Shown here piece after piece: positions 1 through 6,721 of a stretch of DNA of 6,858 bases (the first letter of the stretch is position 1; each line of letters opens with the position of its first letter). Below the pieces are notes generated by a model that saw nothing but the letters and a program-made list of their open reading frames with translations, was not told the DNA's origin and did not search any database. The stretch is from NCBI GenBank assembly GCA_003165855.1, contig PMXH01000381.1:305-7162 (forward strand). The letters run 5' to 3'. The position numbers and the translations under genes were made by a program. Origin of the DNA: Acidobacteriaceae bacterium. Its GTDB lineage: Bacteria > Acidobacteriota > Terriglobia > Terriglobales > Acidobacteriaceae.

Positions 1-13
1 AGTTCAGACTGCG

Positions 14-103
14 TGGCGGAGGGAGAGGGATTCGAACCCCCGGTACCCTTTCAGGTACAGCGGTTTTCAAGACCGCCTGTTTCAACCACTCACACATCCC
101 TCC
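14..103 (-). tRNA. tRNA-Ser (anticodon UGA)
   Basis: This is a complete class II tRNA read on the minus strand. The 7-bp acceptor stem pairs GGAGGGA (97-103) with TCCCTCC (18-24). G at 17 is the discriminator base and CCA is encoded at 14-16. The anticodon loop reads CTTGAAA, with anticodon TGA at 67-69, flanked by the GCGGT/ACCGC stem. A long variable arm, with GTACC pairing GGTAC around a short loop, identifies a serine tRNA. The T arm has the standard GGTTCGAAT core. It decodes UCA and, by wobble, other UCN codons. It lies 145 bp downstream of the esterase stop on the same strand and may have its own promoter (see 131-136). Structure and identity are clear; only the mature ends are inferred. 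Confidence 0.97.
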
Positions 104-130
104 GCGATCAAGAAGCGGAACACAGGTAGT

Positions 131-136
131 ATTTTA
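131..136 (-). promoter_or_regulatory. possible -10 box for tRNA-Ser
   Basis: On the minus strand the hexamer reads TAAAAT, close to the TATAAT consensus. It sits 27 bp upstream of the tRNA 5' end, in a GC-rich stretch where it is the only AT-rich patch. No good -35 box is visible 17 bp upstream, so this is a weak prediction. The rest of the gap from 104 to 248 shows no convincing gene or terminator. The only fold seen is a 4-bp GGCC/GGCC hairpin at 167-179 without a T-run. Confidence 0.3.
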
Positions 137-248
137 CACTCGACCCCGCGCACTGCCGCGCCTACAGGCCGGAGGGGCCGTTGCGGGCTTGGAGCCGTCG
201 CCACGTTAACGAAAACTGTACTATGCCCATTGGTCAGGGTTCGATTAC

Positions 249-1145
249 TTATTGGATGAGGCCGAATGCCCGGGAATGAAACTCCATGACCTCGGCGAAG
301 TGCGCCAAAAAATAGGTCAGGCTGTGGTCTCCGGCGTAAGGATGATACTCGTGCTTCACTCCTGCCTTTTGCAGTTGCTCGTGTAGTGCGGCTGCACCTT
401 TCTCGAAACCGTAGTTGTCATCCTGCCCGCAGTTGAAATAGATTGCCAGTCGCCGCAGGGCAACCCTGTTTCTGTCCGCAAGAACGAACGGGCTATTGTC
501 CTTCCAGTGTTGCACCGCGATCGGACTTCCGAAAACTGTTGCCAGCAGCTTCCCAAGCGAAGCGCCGGAGCGAGCCGCGGAATCGAGTTCCTGCGGAGAT
601 TCCGTAATCAATGCGGCACTTTGAGCGCTCACGGCCGAGAACATCTCTGGATGAGAGAAAGCGAATCGCAGCGCACCATAACCACCCATAGAGATGCCGC
701 TGATCGCCCGATTATTTCGTCCTTTGCCGATGCGGTATTTTTTTTCGATGAGAGGAACGAATTCTTGTAGAAAAAAGTCACTGTAGCGCACCGAGCCGTC
801 GGCGGAATTGACGTAGAAAGTGCGCCCGCCCTCCGGGGCGACAATGAGAAATTCTCCCATCTTGTGCTGCCGCCGAAGATCGTCGAGCAGGGTCCATCCT
901 CCGCTGTTGAAGAGGGTTCTCTCGTTGTCGCCCAGGCCATGAAGAAAGTACAGCACGGGATAGGTTCGGGCAGGATGGCTGGTTGCACCCGCATCGTAGC
1001 TGGCGGGAAGATAGACGCAGTAGTGGACCGGATATTTCAGAATCCGGCTGTTTAGCGCGTTGCAGTCAATCCGGCTTTGAGCGTGAAGCGGAAGGCAAAC
1101 CGCGAAGGACGCAAACAAGAGGATGATTCGGAGAATGCGATCCAT
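249..1145 (-). CDS. secreted/periplasmic alpha/beta-hydrolase esterase (esterase D / PF00756-like)
   Basis: The protein has 298 residues and probably hydrolyses an ester or acyl substrate outside the cytoplasm. Residues 1-23 form a signal peptide: positive MDRILR, a hydrophobic core, then HAQ/S as a likely signal peptidase I site. The oxyanion-hole region HGLGDNE lies at 69-75. The nucleophile motif GISMGGYGA (150-158) places the catalytic serine at 152. The acid is probably Asp242 or Asp243 in NCGQDD, and the base is His274 in GDHS. This order and spacing match the Esterase_PF00756 group (S-formylglutathione hydrolase, antigen 85, Fes/IroE and feruloyl esterases). The substrate cannot be decided. 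ATG at 1145 is 9 bp after the permease stop, so it is the last gene of the minus-strand unit. Its Shine-Dalgarno is weak (GAAG, 2 nt away), which suggests it relies on translation from upstream. All three catalytic residues are present and length is normal for the family. Confidence 0.9.
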   Translation of the reverse strand: MDRILRIILLFASFAVCLPLHAQSRIDCNALNSRILKYPVHYCVYLPASYDAGATSHPARTYPVLYFLHGLGDNERTLFNSGGWTLLDDLRRQHKMGEFLIVAPEGGRTFYVNSADGSVRYSDFFLQEFVPLIEKKYRIGKGRNNRAISGISMGGYGALRFAFSHPEMFSAVSAQSAALITESPQELDSAARSGASLGKLLATVFGSPIAVQHWKDNSPFVLADRNRVALRRLAIYFNCGQDDNYGFEKGAAALHEQLQKAGVKHEYHPYAGDHSLTYFLAHFAEVMEFHSRAFGLIQ

Positions 1146-1154
1146 CGCTTCAGT

Positions 1155-2567
1155 TTACTCGTAGCGTAAGGCTTGGACAGGATCGAGGCGGGCGGCGCGG
1201 GCCGCCGGGTAGAGGCCTGAGATCAGACTTACCCCGAAGGAAAACAAGATGGCGAACGCCACCAGCCACCATGGTACCGACCAGAAATGTTCCGGCGGGA
1301 AAGACTGGCTCTTGAGATAGACGTTCGTTCCCAGGTTGATGGCCTGGCCGATCGTCCAGCCCAGAGCGACCCCGACAACGCCGCCGAGAAGGCCCATGGC
1401 GCCCGCTTCCGCAAAGAAGAGTTTCTTCACATCACTATCGCTGGCTCCGATGGCTTTCATAATGCCAATTTCGCGGCGGCGCTCAAGAATGGCCATCACC
1501 AGCGTGTTTACGATTCCGATGGAGGCGACGACCAGAGCGAGGCTGCCAAAGATTCCGAGAAACGCATACAACACTTTGAAGAACTGCTGGATGCTGCGGC
1601 TGGCGTCAAGAATCGAGAAGGTGTTGAAGCCCATCTTCTTGATGGTGTCTTCCACCTTCCGCACTTGGTTTGGGTCATTCACTCGCACACTCACCGAGGA
1701 ATAAACCGGCTGATCGGTGGCCGCGCGAGAAATCTCTCGCAGGTCCGTGGGCTGCATCACGTGCAGACTCTCGGCCAGCTTGAGCGGGAGAAAAACTCGT
1801 GCCCGGGTTGGCCCGCGCATGCTCTCGGGATCGAGATCGGCGACGCCGACAATCTTCAGCTTCAGTTCGCGGGAAACCACGGAATAGGCGGCGTCGGCAA
1901 GACTCTCGGCGCCAGGGGCGGCTGCATTGTCGTGCGCAGTTGCAGAGGGCGCGCTTTGTGCTGCCTCGCGCTGCGCATAGCGCATGGTCAATTCCTTGCC
2001 CAGAAGCGGGGCAGCCAATTCCGCCACGTTGGTTTCGTCAACCCCAGGCTTGGGAGTCCTGCCTAGCAGTTCTTCGGCGAAAGTCTTTTGGAGAATCGCT
2101 TCGGGCGCCATGTCGGACGAGAAAAACTGTCCCTGCACAGTCTCAAATGCATCATTCGATTTCGCGGAAGCAGGCAGCGCCGCGATTGTCGTCAAGTGCG
2201 GCTTGTCTTCGTAGCGGAGTTCGGTGATGAAGCGGATATCAGGATACGCTTCAAGCACGTTGGGCAGATGTTCGATTTCGATTCGCGTGGGCTCGTCGAG
2301 GGTGCGGCTTTCGGCTGGGGCTGGCCCACCGCGCTCTTCTTCGCGGCCGAAGTTTCGCAGATCGCGGCGGGAGGTGACGAGCACGGTGTCGAATAAACCG
2401 GACTTCATCAGGCGGCGCGACGCGAGTTGTTGCAGCCCGATTCCCAAAGAAAGCATCGCGACCAGAGACGCCACGCCAACCGATATGCCAACGGTGGTTA
2501 GCGAATTTCGCAGAAGAGATTCGCGCAAATTGCGCACGGCGAGTTCCGCCAGGTCAGGAAGCTTCAC
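1155..2567 (-). CDS. MacB/FtsX-family ABC transporter permease
   Basis: This 470-residue inner-membrane permease is of the MacB/LolC/FtsX mechanotransmission type. Transmembrane helix 1 is about residues 22-45, followed by a large periplasmic domain (about 46-330, MacB_PCD-like). Three more helices lie at about 332-360, 386-412 and 433-455 (FtsX domain). The cytoplasmic motif LERRREIGIMKAIGAS (361-376), which contacts the ATPase, and the C-terminal GLYPAARAARLDPVQALRYE are hallmarks of the family. The periplasmic domain carries an Ala/Ser-rich low-complexity stretch at about 202-226 and a charged stretch at about 75-92. The start is GTG and overlaps the ATPase stop by 4 bp (GTGA), which indicates translational coupling; a good GGAGG lies 6 nt upstream. 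In Escherichia coli MacB the ATPase and permease are fused, whereas here they are separate genes. No MacA-like adaptor is in the window, so whether it exports a small molecule, a lipopeptide or a lipoprotein is open. Confidence 0.93.
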   Translation of the reverse strand: MKLPDLAELAVRNLRESLLRNSLTTVGISVGVASLVAMLSLGIGLQQLASRRLMKSGLFDTVLVTSRRDLRNFGREEERGGPAPAESRTLDEPTRIEIEHLPNVLEAYPDIRFITELRYEDKPHLTTIAALPASAKSNDAFETVQGQFFSSDMAPEAILQKTFAEELLGRTPKPGVDETNVAELAAPLLGKELTMRYAQREAAQSAPSATAHDNAAAPGAESLADAAYSVVSRELKLKIVGVADLDPESMRGPTRARVFLPLKLAESLHVMQPTDLREISRAATDQPVYSSVSVRVNDPNQVRKVEDTIKKMGFNTFSILDASRSIQQFFKVLYAFLGIFGSLALVVASIGIVNTLVMAILERRREIGIMKAIGASDSDVKKLFFAEAGAMGLLGGVVGVALGWTIGQAINLGTNVYLKSQSFPPEHFWSVPWWLVAFAILFSFGVSLISGLYPAARAARLDPVQALRYE

Positions 2568-3346
2568 GGCCGCCCTCCACCAACTCCGGCTTGATCCGCT
2601 GCATTGACGGCCGAATTCGATTCATCGCCCACCAGCTTGCCATCCGCCAGGAAGATAAGGCGCTGCGCGTAGCGCTCGGCCAAAGCACGCTCGTGCGTCA
2701 CCATAACCACTGTCATTCCCAAGTGCTGGTTGAACTCGCGGACCATATTCATGATTTCAGTTCCGGTATGGCTGTCGAGATTGCCCGTGGGTTCATCGGC
2801 GAGCAGGAGTTGCGGCCGGTTGATCAGCGCCCGGGCTAATGCTGCCCGTTGTTGCTCCCCGCCGGAAAGTTCGCTGGGACGATGGTTCATGCGTCCTTGC
2901 AGCCCAACTCTCGTAAGAGCTTCCCGTGCCAGACTGTCACGCTTTCCGCGCTCGACCTCCGCGAAGCGCATTGGCAGCTCCACATTTTCCGCGAGCGTCA
3001 TGCTGGCGATTAGGTTGAACGATTGGAAAACCATTCCCACGGTATGCAGGCGATATCGGGCAAGCTCTTCGCGGGAGAGTTGCGCCAGATCGCGTTCCTG
3101 CACAATCACGCTGCCCGATGTAGGGCGGTCGAGGCCAGCGATCAGATTCAATACGGAAGACTTTCCGGAGCCGGAACTGCCGAGGAGGGCAACGAATTCG
3201 CCAGCTTTCACGCTTAGCGTCACTCCATCCACGGCTCGGATGAGAGTCTCGCCCATGCGGTAATGGCGGCAGAGTTGTTCCGCATGAATCGCTGGAGTGG
3301 CGATCATCGCAGTGCTGGTCCGAGCGGATCTATCCGTGCTGCTCAT
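2564..3346 (-). CDS. ABC transporter ATP-binding protein (LolD/MacB type)
   Basis: With ATG at 3346 the protein has 260 residues. It is the cytoplasmic ATPase that drives the adjacent MacB/FtsX permease. All nucleotide-binding motifs are intact: Walker A GSSGSGKSS (56-64), Q-loop Gln108 in VFQSFNL, signature LSGGE (160-164), Walker B LLLADEP (180-186) with catalytic Glu185, the TGNLDS D-loop (187-192) and H-loop His218 in VTHE. The phrase LADEPTGNLDS is characteristic of the LolD/MacB/FtsE branch. ATG at 3346 was chosen because it follows the exporter stop by 4 bp and has AGGAGAGG upstream, although the spacing is long (12-15 nt). A GTG at 3376 would add 10 residues and overlap the exporter, with no clear Shine-Dalgarno. 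An ATG at 3307 would remove 13 residues and still leave the fold complete. About 20 residues past the conserved domain form a Gly-rich tail. Confidence 0.93.
   Translation of the reverse strand: MSSTDRSARTSTAMIATPAIHAEQLCRHYRMGETLIRAVDGVTLSVKAGEFVALLGSSGSGKSSVLNLIAGLDRPTSGSVIVQERDLAQLSREELARYRLHTVGMVFQSFNLIASMTLAENVELPMRFAEVERGKRDSLAREALTRVGLQGRMNHRPSELSGGEQQRAALARALINRPQLLLADEPTGNLDSHTGTEIMNMVREFNQHLGMTVVMVTHERALAERYAQRLIFLADGKLVGDESNSAVNAADQAGVGGGRP
2574..2578 (-). promoter_or_regulatory. ribosome binding site of the permease
   Basis: GGAGG on the minus strand lies 6 nt before the GTG at 2567, inside the end of the ATPase gene. It is the strongest Shine-Dalgarno sequence in the operon. It supports the unusual GTG start and the 4-bp overlap. 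Confidence 0.7.
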
Positions 3347-3350
3347 AGGC

Positions 3351-5315
3351 CTAGCGGACCTCTCCTCTGAGCACACGCAACGCGTCTGCCGGTTTAACCT
3401 CGCCGTTGCGCGCCGAACCGGAGCTGCCGTTGCCGTTTACCTCCTCAAGCTTGTCTCCCTCACCCGGAGCGAGAAACAGGTTATCTTCCACCCCATGCTG
3501 CCTGGTGTAGAGATCGTAGTAGCGGCCTCGCGCGGCATAGAGCTGCTCATGCGTTCCTCGCTCCATGATTTGTCCCTGCTCCATCACCAGAATCTGGTCG
3601 GCGCGGCGGATGGTCGAAAGCCGGTGTGCAATCACAAACGTGGTCCTTCCCTGCATGAGATAAGAAAGTCCGTGCTGGATCATCTGCTCCGATTCGGAGT
3701 CGAGGCTGGAAGTCGCCTCGTCGAGAATCAAGATGCGCGGCTCGGCCAGAATAGCGCGCGCAATCGAAATGCGCTGCCGCTGGCCACCGGAGAGCTTCAC
3801 GCCGCGTTCGCCCACAACCGTGTCATATTTATCGGCAAAAGATTCGGCAAACTCATCCACACGCGCGATCCGGCAGGCACGCAAGAATTCTTCTTCACTT
3901 GCAGCGGGACGTGAAAACACGACATTCTCGCGAATCGTTCCGTCAAACAAAAACGATTCCTGCAACACGACTCCGAGACGTGTGCGGTAGCAGTCGAGAC
4001 GAACCGTGCTCAGGTCCGTGCCATCCACGAGAATCGTCCCTTTCGTGGGCACGTAAAAGGCGGAGACCAGGCCAATGGTCGTCGACTTTCCCGAGCCGGA
4101 CGATCCAACCAGCGCCGTCACCGTGCCGGGCTCAGCCCGGAAGGAAAGGTTACGCAGAACTTCGCGAACTCCATCGTAGCTGAAACTTACATCGTCGAAC
4201 TCCACCGTGCCGCGAATGTCGTTCAGCGCTACGGTGCGCTTGGGGTCTTGATCCTCTGGCCGCTCCCGCATAATCTCCTGCGTCCTCTCGAGCCCAGCCA
4301 ACGCCTCGGTGAGCTGGGTACCGATGGAAACGATCTGCATGATGGGCGCAATCAAAAAGCCTAACAGCAAGATGTAGGAGACGTAATCGCCGACCGTCAT
4401 CGACCCGGAAGCAATCTGGTGCGCGCCAACCCACATCGTGACAGCGCCCACTACTCCAAGCAGCACACTTGCGGAGAGACTCATCACTGAAGTTGCAGTC
4501 AGGGTGCGCATCACGTTGTCCAGCAGGCGTCGCACGCCAGTGGCAAAGATCGCTTCTTCTCGCTCCTCGGCGTGATACCCCTTGATCACGCGCACGCCGC
4601 CGAGTGATTCCGTGAGACGGCCTGTGACTTCGGCGTTAATCTTGCCGCGCTCGCGAAAAATCGGCCGAATCGTCGCGAAGGCTTTGTTGAGTGCCACGGC
4701 AAAACACGCCAGCGAGCCCACAGCGATCAGCGTCATTTGCGGGCTGGTGCGGAGCAACAAAACCAGCGCAATCCCGGATGTGACCAGGCCTCCGGCAAAA
4801 TCGACCAGGCCCGTGCCCAGCAGGTTACGCACCCCCTCCACATCGCTCATGATGCGGGACACCAGACTGCCGGTCTTGTTCACGTCGTAAAAGGCAACTG
4901 GAAGGCGGGAAATATGGGCCTGCACCTGTTGGCGCAGTTCGGTGATCAGTCGCTGCGCCGCCTTCGATAACGATTGCGTGAGCGAAAAAGATGTGACGCC
5001 CTGAACCAAAGTCGCCGCTAACACGACTAGAACCAGCGGCTCGAGTTTCTCCATGTGGTGCTTGTTGATGACCGTGTCGATCAAGAACCTGCTGGAGTAT
5101 GGCAACACGAGGGCGGCGACGCGGTTGATCACCATCAACACGAAGCCGAGCGCCAGCAACCAACGCCGGGGACGCATCAGCTTCCAGACTTCCGGCAGGA
5201 CGGCCCTGAGTCTTTGGACCTTGGGGGGCTTCGGCAGCTGTTTGGGATCAGAACTCAACTTGTAATTGGACTCCGCCAGACCTGCATTGGCTTCATTATT
5301 ACTGCATTGTGACAT
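3351..5315 (-). CDS. type I ABC exporter, fused permease/ATPase (MsbA/MdlB-like)
   Basis: From ATG at 5315 the protein has 654 residues. It is a half-transporter that would work as a homodimer, or with a partner not seen here, to export lipid, drug or peptide. A hydrophilic N-terminal tail (about 1-46) precedes six membrane helices near 50-74, 91-111, 170-190, 192-214, 277-297 and 307-329 (ABC_membrane). The nucleotide-binding domain follows: A-loop Tyr380, Walker A GSSGSGKST (404-412), Q-loop Gln452, X-loop GERG (502-505), signature LSGGQ (508-512), Walker B ILILDEAT (528-535) with catalytic Glu533, and H-loop His564. All catalytic residues are present. A polar Gly/Asn/Ser linker of about 40 residues with a basic end follows the ATPase domain. 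It has no Cys39-peptidase domain. It is the first gene of the minus-strand unit. A TTG at 5378 would add 21 residues but run inside the opposite-strand kinase gene, so the ATG is preferred. No good Shine-Dalgarno precedes it. The substrate is unknown. Confidence 0.92.
   Translation of the reverse strand: MSQCSNNEANAGLAESNYKLSSDPKQLPKPPKVQRLRAVLPEVWKLMRPRRWLLALGFVLMVINRVAALVLPYSSRFLIDTVINKHHMEKLEPLVLVVLAATLVQGVTSFSLTQSLSKAAQRLITELRQQVQAHISRLPVAFYDVNKTGSLVSRIMSDVEGVRNLLGTGLVDFAGGLVTSGIALVLLLRTSPQMTLIAVGSLACFAVALNKAFATIRPIFRERGKINAEVTGRLTESLGGVRVIKGYHAEEREEAIFATGVRRLLDNVMRTLTATSVMSLSASVLLGVVGAVTMWVGAHQIASGSMTVGDYVSYILLLGFLIAPIMQIVSIGTQLTEALAGLERTQEIMRERPEDQDPKRTVALNDIRGTVEFDDVSFSYDGVREVLRNLSFRAEPGTVTALVGSSGSGKSTTIGLVSAFYVPTKGTILVDGTDLSTVRLDCYRTRLGVVLQESFLFDGTIRENVVFSRPAASEEEFLRACRIARVDEFAESFADKYDTVVGERGVKLSGGQRQRISIARAILAEPRILILDEATSSLDSESEQMIQHGLSYLMQGRTTFVIAHRLSTIRRADQILVMEQGQIMERGTHEQLYAARGRYYDLYTRQHGVEDNLFLAPGEGDKLEEVNGNGSSGSARNGEVKPADALRVLRGEVR
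3359..3366 (-). promoter_or_regulatory. possible ribosome binding site of the ABC ATPase
   Basis: AGGAGAGG on the minus strand lies at the very end of the upstream exporter gene, 12 nt from the ATG at 3346. The match is good but the spacing is longer than ideal. It supports the 3346 start over the GTG at 3376, which lies upstream of this site. Confidence 0.4.
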
Positions 5316-5344
5316 GTCTGGGCCGCGCGTTGTATCCTCGGGGC
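5316..5344. promoter_or_regulatory. divergent start region between exporter and sensor kinase
   Basis: Only 29 bp separate the chosen starts of the two divergent genes. On the plus strand, TTGTGA (5307-5312) and TTGTAT (5330-5335) are spaced by 17 bp and form a weak sigma-70-like pair. If used, it would begin transcription close to the GTG at 5345 and give an almost leaderless kinase mRNA. The 8-bp palindrome GACATGTC (5311-5318) covers the exporter ATG and could be part of an operator, but it is short enough to be chance. At least one promoter must overlap coding sequence. Confidence 0.35.
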
Positions 5345-6691
5345 GTGTCTCGTCCGCCTTCGCCGGAGCGCTCTCCAACCCTGGGCCTGTTGCTGGGCTT
5401 GATCGTCACGCTCGCAGCGGTCGTGGCGTATTCCGCTTACATCACCTGGCAAGTGGCAGGCTTGCGCAAGCTTCAGTCTGAATTGATTGATCGTAATCGC
5501 AGAGATTCCCTGCAGTTGCTGCGCATCCAGAATGACTTGAATCTGCTCGCAGTCGCGATGCGGGACATGATTGACAACGACGAACCGTATCCACTGACAG
5601 CCTGGTCGGCGCAGTTTCAGCGCATCCGCACTGACCTGGACGATGCCATGCGCCTGGAGGCCGGGTTGGCGCCGACCAGCCGGACGCTGGAGCAGAGCGC
5701 GTCGCTCAGCAGTTCGCTGACACAATTCTGGGACGCGGTCGACCGCACGTTTGCGCTGGCCGGCGAGGGAAGAGAAAAAGATGCTAGGGGACAGATCCAG
5801 CTTTCGTTACAGGCGCGGCAGGCGGCCCTGAGCACGACGGTTGCTCGTTTTCTGGTGCAGAACAGCGAGAACGAGGAACAGGCAGCAGTGCGCATCGTCC
5901 AGATCTATGACCGTGTGCAGCGGCAAGTTTATGTGTTCCTGGCCGCGACGCTGGCTGCGATCCTGCTGACTGGATTTTCCATGATTCGGTGGAACCGGAG
6001 GTTGTTTGCGCGCATGGCTGAGCTTTCGGAGCGGCGCAGCGAACTGGCGCAGAAACTGATTGCAACGCAAGAATCGACTCTGCGTTATATTTCTCGCGAG
6101 TTGCACGACGAATTTGGCCAGATTCTGACGGCGATGGGATCGATGCTCGGCCGCGCCGGAGCTCATGCTCCGGAAGGTTCGTCTCTACGGACCGACTTGC
6201 AAGAAGTCCGTCAGATCGCCCAGGACACGCTGGACCGCGTGCGGAGCCTGTCGCAGGCGCTGCATCCGGTGATGCTGGATGAGGCCGGGCTGGAGGCCAC
6301 ACTCGACTGGTACATCCCGACCGTAGAAAGACAGACGGAAATTGCCATATCCTATGAGAAGCTAGGCCAACCGTTTACAGTGGACAGCAGTGCGGCAGTG
6401 CAAATCTACCGGGTGCTCCAGGAAGCGTTGAACAACCTCGCGCGGCACTCCGGCTCCAGGCAGGCATGGGTGCGACTGCGTTTTCTGCCTGCGACGCTGG
6501 AGTTGGAGGTGGAAGATCACGGTGTAGGCTTCAGCGGCCGGCCTGCGAAGCAGGGCATCGGACTGGTCGCAATGCGCGAGCGCTCTGAATTGATGGGCGG
6601 GCGAATTGTATTTTCCGCTCCTGCCGCGGGCGGAACGTTGTTGCACCTGACCGTTCCCCGAGAGAAAGTTGAGTCCCGGGACAAAGATTAG
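5345..6691 (+). CDS. sensor histidine kinase, HisKA_3 type (NarL/DesK/LiaS-like)
   Basis: From GTG at 5345 the protein has 448 residues. It is a membrane kinase that would autophosphorylate on histidine and pass phosphate to the following response regulator. Helix 1 is about residues 13-38 and helix 2 about 195-215. Between them lies a periplasmic region of about 155 residues that looks all-helical (a four-helix-bundle type sensor; no known ligand pocket is recognised). A short cytoplasmic linker leads to the H-box SRELHDEFGQ with His254, typical of HisKA_3. The HATPase_c domain has N-box QEALNNLARH (Asn363/364), G1 box DHGVGF (391-396) and G2 box GIGLVAMRER (404-413). All catalytic motifs are intact. 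No PAS, GAF or HAMP is evident. Neither candidate start has a clear Shine-Dalgarno. GTG at 5309 would add 12 residues and overlap the exporter start on the other strand, so 5345 is preferred. There is no in-frame ATG before helix 1. Confidence 0.9.
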   Translation: MSRPPSPERSPTLGLLLGLIVTLAAVVAYSAYITWQVAGLRKLQSELIDRNRRDSLQLLRIQNDLNLLAVAMRDMIDNDEPYPLTAWSAQFQRIRTDLDDAMRLEAGLAPTSRTLEQSASLSSSLTQFWDAVDRTFALAGEGREKDARGQIQLSLQARQAALSTTVARFLVQNSENEEQAAVRIVQIYDRVQRQVYVFLAATLAAILLTGFSMIRWNRRLFARMAELSERRSELAQKLIATQESTLRYISRELHDEFGQILTAMGSMLGRAGAHAPEGSSLRTDLQEVRQIAQDTLDRVRSLSQALHPVMLDEAGLEATLDWYIPTVERQTEIAISYEKLGQPFTVDSSAAVQIYRVLQEALNNLARHSGSRQAWVRLRFLPATLELEVEDHGVGFSGRPAKQGIGLVAMRERSELMGGRIVFSAPAAGGTLLHLTVPREKVESRDKD

Positions 6692-6721
6692 AGATTGAGG
6701 ATTAAAGATCAAAACACAAAT
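6681..6721 (+). repeat. short AT-rich imperfect repeat between kinase and regulator
   Basis: The end of the kinase gene and the 30-bp spacer before the regulator are markedly richer in A and T than the surroundings. They contain a repeated core: AAAGATTA, AGAGATTGA and GGATTAAAGAT follow one another with a period of about 8-9 bp. No hairpin is evident. The kinase stop TAG lies inside the first unit. No strong Shine-Dalgarno is seen close to the regulator ATG; the nearest purine-rich AGGA is about 22 nt away. Confidence 0.4.

Larger units (their letters stand above)
249..5315 (-). other. probable four-gene operon: exporter, ABC ATPase, permease, esterase
   Basis: All four genes lie on the minus strand with junctions of +4 bp, a 4-bp overlap and +9 bp. 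No terminator-like hairpin with a T-run is visible between them. A single transcript from the region near 5315-5400 is the simplest reading. No convincing -35/-10 pair was found there, so the promoter may lie inside the start of the divergent kinase gene. Confidence 0.8.

Noticed and set aside
167..179. GGCC/GGCC inverted repeat as an operon terminator
   Set aside because: The stem is only 4 bp and no T-run follows on either strand.
1287..2066. Long plus-strand open frame (259 codons) opposite the permease
   Set aside because: It lies wholly antisense to the MacB-like permease, whose motifs are unambiguous. The translation resembles no known fold and is typical of a GC-rich shadow frame.
3347..3376. 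N-terminal extension of the ABC ATPase to GTG at 3376
   Set aside because: It would overlap the exporter and lacks a Shine-Dalgarno, and the extra residues are not part of the ABC fold. It remains possible but less likely than ATG at 3346.
3297..3914. Plus-strand open frame (205 codons) opposite the exporter ATPase domain and ABC ATPase start
   Set aside because: It is antisense to two genes with intact Walker motifs, with no recognisable domain and no ribosome site.
5255..5725. Minus-strand open frame (156 codons) overlapping the kinase start
   Set aside because: It overlaps both the exporter N-terminus and the kinase sensor region. Its composition (Gln/Arg-rich, no domain) fits a shadow frame.
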